Source: an uncultured Eubacteriales bacterium
GTDB lineage: Bacteria > Bacillota > Clostridia > UBA1381 > UBA9506
DNA length: 8,338 nt
NCBI GenBank assembly: GCA_900545185.1
Contig: UQYH01000096.1
Coordinates: forward strand, 1-8,338
Direction of reading: 5' to 3'
Positions 5,712-8,338 of the stretch are shown here, in pieces. The notes beneath the pieces are model-generated. The model ran no database searches. It saw only the letters and a list, made by a program, of their open reading frames with translations, and was not told where the DNA came from. The translations under genes and the position numbers were made by a program. The stretch's first letter is position 1. Each line of letters opens with the position of its first letter.

Positions 5712-6950
5712 ATGAAATTTGTAAAAGGCAACGCGGTTGTCGGTCAGTCCGGCGGCCCCACAAGCGCCATTAACGCAACGCTGGCAGGCGTATTTAAAGG
5801 CGCAAAGGATGCAGAATGCATTGATACGATTTACGGTATGGTACACGGCATTGCCGGTCTTTTAAACCGTGATTTGGTGGATATGTCCACACAGGTAAAA
5901 AATGATGAGGATTTGGCTATTTTAAAGGCTACCCCCTCCGCATTTTTGGGTTCTTGCCGCTATAAGCTGCCTGCACTGGGCGAAGGCAAGGATATTTACG
6001 AAAAGATTTTTGAAATTTTTGCTGAATATAACATTAAATATTTCTTCTACATCGGCGGTAACGACTCGATGGATACGGTACATAAGCTCTCGGAGTATGC
6101 CGCACAGATCAATTACGAAATCAACATCATCGGCGTACCCAAGACAATTGATAACGACCTGGCCGTAACGGACCATACACCCGGCTACGGCAGCGCCGCA
6201 AAATACATTGCAACCGCCGTACGCGAAATCATCCGCGATGCCGTTGTATATGATAAGCCCATGTTCACCGTTATGGAAATTATGGGTCGTAACGCAGGCT
6301 GGCTGACGGCTGCATCCGCCCTGGCTCGTGTAGACGGCTTCGACGGTCCGGACTTTATCTATCTGCCGGAGCGTTTGTTTGATATTGATAAGTTTGTTGC
6401 CGATGTTTGCGAGCTGGCCAAAACCAAGCCGCACATCACCGTTGCCGTATCGGAAGGTATTAAGAGCGACGAAAACACCTATGTTTGCGAAGCCGCCATC
6501 AAAAATGCCGCAACCGATTCGTTCGGCCACAAGTCCTTAAGCGGCACGGCAAACTACCTGGCACAGATTATCGGTGATAAGCTGGGCATTAAGACCCGTG
6601 CGGTAGAATTTAGTCTGCTGCAGCGCTGCGCCGCACACTGCGCATCCGAAACCGATATTGAAGAAGGCTATGCCATTTCTCAGGCTGCCGTACAAGAAGC
6701 TATCTCCGGTGGCACCGGTAAAATGATGTACTATAAGCGCGAGGACGGCCCGGATTACAAGGTATCGTTCGCCAGCATGGATATTTCCAAAATCGCCAAT
6801 GTTGAGCGCGTTGTGCCGGATGAATGGATTAACGCCGAAGGCAATAATGTAAACGATGGCTTTATTGATTACGCTCTGCCGCTGATTCAGGGCGAAGCTC
6901 CGATTTACACCAAGCATGGTCTGCCCATGCACCTGGTTTTAAAAAAGTAA
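5712..6950 (+). CDS. pfp: PPi-dependent 6-phosphofructokinase
   Basis: This 412-residue enzyme interconverts fructose 6-phosphate and fructose 1,6-bisphosphate in glycolysis, very probably using pyrophosphate rather than ATP. The reason is the donor-site signature: GGNDSM (115-120) has Asp118 where ATP enzymes have Gly, and PKTIDNDL (143-150) has Lys144 where ATP enzymes have Gly. These Asp and Lys residues are the known marks of PPi specificity. The catalytic TIDND core, the N-terminal GQSGGPTSAIN loop (11-21), MGRNAGW (191-197) and YLPE (217-220) for the sugar phosphate are intact. Length fits the long single-chain bacterial PPi-PFK group. AGGAGG sits seven bases before the start. It has its own promoter and a strong terminator, so it is a monocistronic unit; arginine codons are CGC/CGT, consistent with high expression. 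Confidence 0.93.
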   Translation: MKFVKGNAVVGQSGGPTSAINATLAGVFKGAKDAECIDTIYGMVHGIAGLLNRDLVDMSTQVKNDEDLAILKATPSAFLGSCRYKLPALGEGKDIYEKIFEIFAEYNIKYFFYIGGNDSMDTVHKLSEYAAQINYEINIIGVPKTIDNDLAVTDHTPGYGSAAKYIATAVREIIRDAVVYDKPMFTVMEIMGRNAGWLTAASALARVDGFDGPDFIYLPERLFDIDKFVADVCELAKTKPHITVAVSEGIKSDENTYVCEAAIKNAATDSFGHKSLSGTANYLAQIIGDKLGIKTRAVEFSLLQRCAAHCASETDIEEGYAISQAAVQEAISGGTGKMMYYKREDGPDYKVSFASMDISKIANVERVVPDEWINAEGNNVNDGFIDYALPLIQGEAPIYTKHGLPMHLVLKK

Positions 6951-6972
6951 ACAAGCCTGAATGACAATACAC

Positions 6973-7012
6973 GTGCCGAGGCAGTTAAAGCTTGCCCCGG
7001 CACATTGTTTTA
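6973..7012 (+). terminator. Rho-independent terminator of the phosphofructokinase gene
   Basis: GTGCCG (6973-6978) pairs with CGGCAC (6998-7003). The stem continues inward as GGCA with TGCC after a mismatch, and ACAAT can extend it outward with ATTGT. The T-rich tail TTGTTTTA follows. It starts 23 bases after the stop codon. Confidence 0.85.
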
Positions 7013-7098
7013 TGTAGGATTTTCACATCCATATAAAAAACAGCCGGTAATGTGTTGTTTACACAGCAATATCATGTCCTTTTACTTATACCAATATG

Positions 7099-7166
7099 CG
7101 TAGGGGCGGGGTTCTACTCCGCCCGTCATAACCCTTTCAGCTTTCTTTCGGCATGCCCCCCCTACG
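7099..7166. repeat. Small repeat-like element with CGTAGGGG inverted ends
   Basis: CGTAGGGG at the left end and CCCCTACG at the right end are exact inverted repeats bounding 68 bases. Inside the left end GGGCGG (7104-7109) pairs with CCGCCC (7119-7124) as a compact hairpin. No coding sequence is inside. Short CGTAGGGG-headed GC hairpins are common intergenic repeats in Oscillospiraceae-type genomes as I recall them; copy number here cannot be judged from one window. Confidence 0.55.
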
Positions 7167-7224
7167 TGATGTTGGCATAAGCAAAACACTATCGGTATTT
7201 ACTGCGTAAATAAAATATCCGTAT

Positions 7225-7246
7225 GGAACGACCTATGTGTCGTTCC
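7225..7246. repeat. Perfect 8-bp hairpin GGAACGAC/GTCGTTCC
   Basis: GGAACGAC, loop CTATGT, GTCGTTCC. It is the second of four hairpins in the gene-free stretch 7013-7373 and shares the stem start GGAACG with the hairpin at 7268-7289. A run of six A follows on the plus strand, so on the minus strand it is preceded, not followed, by T; it is unlikely to terminate minus-strand transcripts. Confidence 0.6.
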
Positions 7247-7267
7247 GAAAAAACGCAAAACAGAAAC

Positions 7268-7294
7268 GGAACGGCACACAGGCCGTTCCCTACG
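7268..7294. repeat. Perfect 8-bp hairpin with CGTAGGG header on the minus strand
   Basis: GGAACGGC, loop ACACAG, GCCGTTCC, directly followed by CTACG. Read on the minus strand it is CGTAGGG plus a hairpin, the same header-plus-stem layout as the element starting at 7099 on the plus strand but with a different stem. This suggests a modular repeat family. Confidence 0.6.
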
Positions 7295-7328
7295 AGTTTA
7301 CCGAAAATCAGCGCATATTTCATACATC

Positions 7329-7349
7329 GGGCACAGCAGAGCCGTGCCC
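7329..7349. repeat. Hairpin GGGCAC/GTGCCC downstream of the small-gene cassette
   Basis: GGGCAC (7329-7334) and GTGCCC (7344-7349) enclose a 9-base loop. It lies 25 bases beyond the stop codon of the last gene in the minus-strand cassette, so it could mark the 3' end of that transcript, although no T-run follows. The remaining bases of 7013-7373 show no gene I can support. Confidence 0.5.
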
Positions 7350-7373
7350 CTGTGAATGTTTTATTTTCGTTCA

Positions 7374-7490
7374 TCAGATTTTGATTTTAAATGTATAACC
7401 ACATCTTTCACATTGATATACGGCATATACGCCGTCCGAAGAAATAAAATGTGAAACAAATCCGCAGGACAAACATTTTACAGCTTCCAT
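7374..7490 (-). CDS. 38-residue zinc-ribbon protein
   Basis: I translated this by hand; it is 39 codons with stop. The protein begins MEAVKCLSCGFVSHFI and has two zinc knuckles, CLSCG (Cys6, Cys9) and CERCGY (Cys27, Cys30), 17 residues apart with beta-strand-like sequence between (VYAVYQ) and after (YTFKIKI). This is a minimal zinc ribbon of the rubredoxin type and almost certainly binds one metal ion. There is no signal peptide or membrane segment. Its ATG shares one base with the TGA of the preceding gene (TGATG), so translation is probably coupled; AAGGAG lies 11 bases upstream inside that gene. Zinc ribbons of this size may bind nucleic acid, protein or simply metal; the role is unknown. 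That the frame carries a complete double-knuckle pattern and a coupled start makes it likely to be real. Confidence 0.7.
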   Translation of the reverse strand: MEAVKCLSCGFVSHFISSDGVYAVYQCERCGYTFKIKI

Positions 7491-7654
7491 CAGACATTTT
7501 TCTCCTTCAAGTGATATTGATAGATAGGACATTTTTTTGAATCATCATTTTTACAATATGCTTTATAAACTTCATAACTGATTTCGCCTTGTCTGAGCAT
7601 ACATATGTTTTTGTGATCTCTGTCGAGATAAAAAGAGCAATCTCTGGACATCAT
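7490..7654 (-). CDS. 54-residue four-cysteine protein
   Basis: Hand translation gives a 54-residue protein with two adjacent ATG codons (7654 and 7651) starting MMSRDCSFYLDRDHKN. AGGAG is 4 bases from the first ATG and 7 from the second, so the true start may be 7651. Cysteines at 6, 18, 34 and 42 follow the pattern C-x11-C-x15-C-x7-C, ending in KKCPIYQY. Four cysteines among many charged and tyrosine residues suggest a single metal site or a redox centre, but I do not recognise the family. No signal peptide or membrane segment is seen. It starts nine bases after the preceding stop and its TGA overlaps the next ATG. All three arginines use AGA, unlike the central housekeeping genes. Confidence 0.7.
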   Translation of the reverse strand: MMSRDCSFYLDRDHKNICMLRQGEISYEVYKAYCKNDDSKKCPIYQYHLKEKNV

Positions 7655-7663
7655 GCCACTCCT

Positions 7664-7834
7664 TTAGTTATCGAACGGATCTTTGCCGTTTCCGCCGCAA
7701 GCTCCACATTCCACGTGCCCTTTTCCGTTGCAATATCCACATTCCCTTTCGGGGTTTCTGGGATCTTTTCGCGTACCGCCACACACAGGACATAAAACAT
7801 GACCGTTTCCGTTACACTCTCTGCATCTTGCCAT
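7664..7834 (-). CDS. Free-standing DnaJ-type zinc-finger protein, 56 residues
   Basis: Hand translation gives MARCRECNGNGHVLCPVCGG at the start. Four CxxC motifs follow each other: CRECNGNG (Cys4, Cys7), CPVCGG (Cys15, Cys18), CGYCNGKG (Cys32, Cys35) and CGACGGNG (Cys43, Cys46). This is the CxxCxGxG repeat of the DnaJ central domain, which binds two zinc ions, here with no J domain and no substrate-binding domain. The protein is two similar halves (both contain C-N-G-x-G-H-V), suggesting internal duplication. Known small proteins with this fold include anti-TRAP of Bacillus, which inhibits an RNA-binding regulator, and thiol or assembly chaperones, so a protein-binding role is plausible but inferred. 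A near-perfect AAAGGAGGTG lies eight bases upstream, starting just after the stop of the 153-residue gene. Five arginines are AGA, AGA, CGA, AGA, AGG. Confidence 0.8.
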   Translation of the reverse strand: MARCRECNGNGHVLCPVCGGTRKDPRNPERECGYCNGKGHVECGACGGNGKDPFDN

Positions 7835-7853
7835 CGTTTACACCTCCTTTATT

Positions 7854-8315
7854 TTAATGAAAAACCGAACTGATTGCATCGCACAGCATAGAATAATAGT
7901 TCGTCTCGGTTTCCATTGCTTCGTTTGATACGGTTGCCTTTTTGATAGCGCCAATAATAGAACCTGCCATCGTACTGTGTTTCCTCTCTCCTTCTGCCAC
8001 ACGATTGCAGTTTTTGCTATTCCCTGTAAAATAAAAATCAATAAATGCATAAGTACCCTGGGTTTTCATTGCAACAACCTCTGTATAATAATCTGTCATA
8101 TGCTCTGCATTTTTTACAGTCACACACTCGGTCGTGCTTTTGTCAAACAGCCTACCGCTGTTTATGGTGTCAACATCCACAACAACATTCAGTCCATATT
8201 GAGCGCATGCCTTTTCAATGTTGTTTTTTAACACATGAATCGTTAGTCCCCCTGCCCCCGGACATCGCATAGATTGTAATAGCGGTTCTTCGTGCAGAAA
8301 TTTTTTCTCTACCAT
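7854..8315 (-). CDS. Hypothetical protein, first gene of the small-protein cassette
   Basis: The 153-residue protein is complete; GGGAGG sits seven bases before its ATG. I do not recognise the family. It is soluble-looking, with no signal peptide or membrane segment. The order of likely structure is a helix (about 27-40, LKNNIEKACAQY), a strand (NVVVDVDT, 43-50), strands at 63-68 and 78-97 (ending TYAFIDFYFTG), then a polar turn NSKNCNRVAEGERKHS and helices to the end. Cysteines at 18, 37, 64, 103 and 145 are not arranged as CxxC, in contrast to the genes behind it. The next gene's Shine-Dalgarno begins within a few bases of its stop, so the four genes form one transcription unit whose promoter is beyond the window edge. 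GC content is visibly lower than in the hprK-murB block (about 42 percent in a sampled 60-base line). Confidence 0.8.
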   Translation of the reverse strand: MVEKKFLHEEPLLQSMRCPGAGGLTIHVLKNNIEKACAQYGLNVVVDVDTINSGRLFDKSTTECVTVKNAEHMTDYYTEVVAMKTQGTYAFIDFYFTGNSKNCNRVAEGERKHSTMAGSIIGAIKKATVSNEAMETETNYYSMLCDAISSVFH

Positions 8316-8338
8316 AATTATGCCTCCCTGATTTGAAT

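Noticed and set aside
5922..6530. 202-codon minus-strand frame
   Set aside because: It is antisense to the phosphofructokinase gene, whose conserved motifs span the whole interval.
7013..7373. CRISPR array
   Set aside because: There are several hairpins but no direct repeat of constant length with regular spacers, and no cas-like gene.
7189..7374. 61-codon minus-strand frame whose ATG overlaps the TGA of the zinc-ribbon gene
   Set aside because: It runs straight through three perfect hairpins of the repeat mosaic, so its sequence is dictated by repeats. It lacks a protein-like pattern or conserved motif, and its start has no good ribosome binding site. The TGATG overlap is probably chance.

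Overview
The window looks like chromosomal DNA of a low-to-mid GC Firmicute, most likely a gut-type Clostridia/Oscillospiraceae member. The reasons are an HPr kinase/phosphorylase, a pyrophosphate-type phosphofructokinase, the conserved UPF0210/UPF0237 gene pair, strong AGGAGG-type ribosome binding sites throughout, and short CGTAGGG-headed hairpin repeats between genes. The taxon is inferred from gene content; no rRNA or other marker is present.

Left block (1-2091, minus strand): an ACT-domain protein (UPF0237), then a UPF0210/DUF711 protein, then a 107-residue coiled-coil protein resembling the peripheral-stalk G/H subunit of V/A-type ATPases. The run ends in a weak terminator and, at the window edge, a hairpin with the exact shape of a tRNA T-arm plus the 3' acceptor strand, for which no convincing 5' half was found.

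Central block (2224-6950, plus strand): a consensus promoter drives a short Sfp-type phosphopantetheinyl transferase. It is followed by hprK, an overlapping PHP-domain phosphatase and murB. A separate promoter then drives a PPi-dependent phosphofructokinase closed by a good rho-independent terminator. The hprK-PHP-murB order is familiar in Clostridia, but the rapZ-yvcK-whiA genes that often follow are absent here.

Right block (7013-8338): about 360 bases without a convincing gene hold a mosaic of perfect hairpins, some carrying CGTAGGG ends. Beyond it lies a minus-strand, AT-richer cassette of four tightly packed small genes. They encode an unrecognised 153-aa protein, a free-standing 56-aa DnaJ-type (four CxxC) zinc-finger protein, a 54-aa four-cysteine protein and a 38-aa zinc-ribbon protein. 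Three of the four are under 60 codons and easily missed. Each has its own Shine-Dalgarno site; the last two share a TGATG stop/start overlap. Arginine codons are AGA/AGG-biased, unlike the neighbouring housekeeping genes. This cassette is the best candidate in the window for an undescribed, probably horizontally acquired system; its function cannot be told from the sequence.
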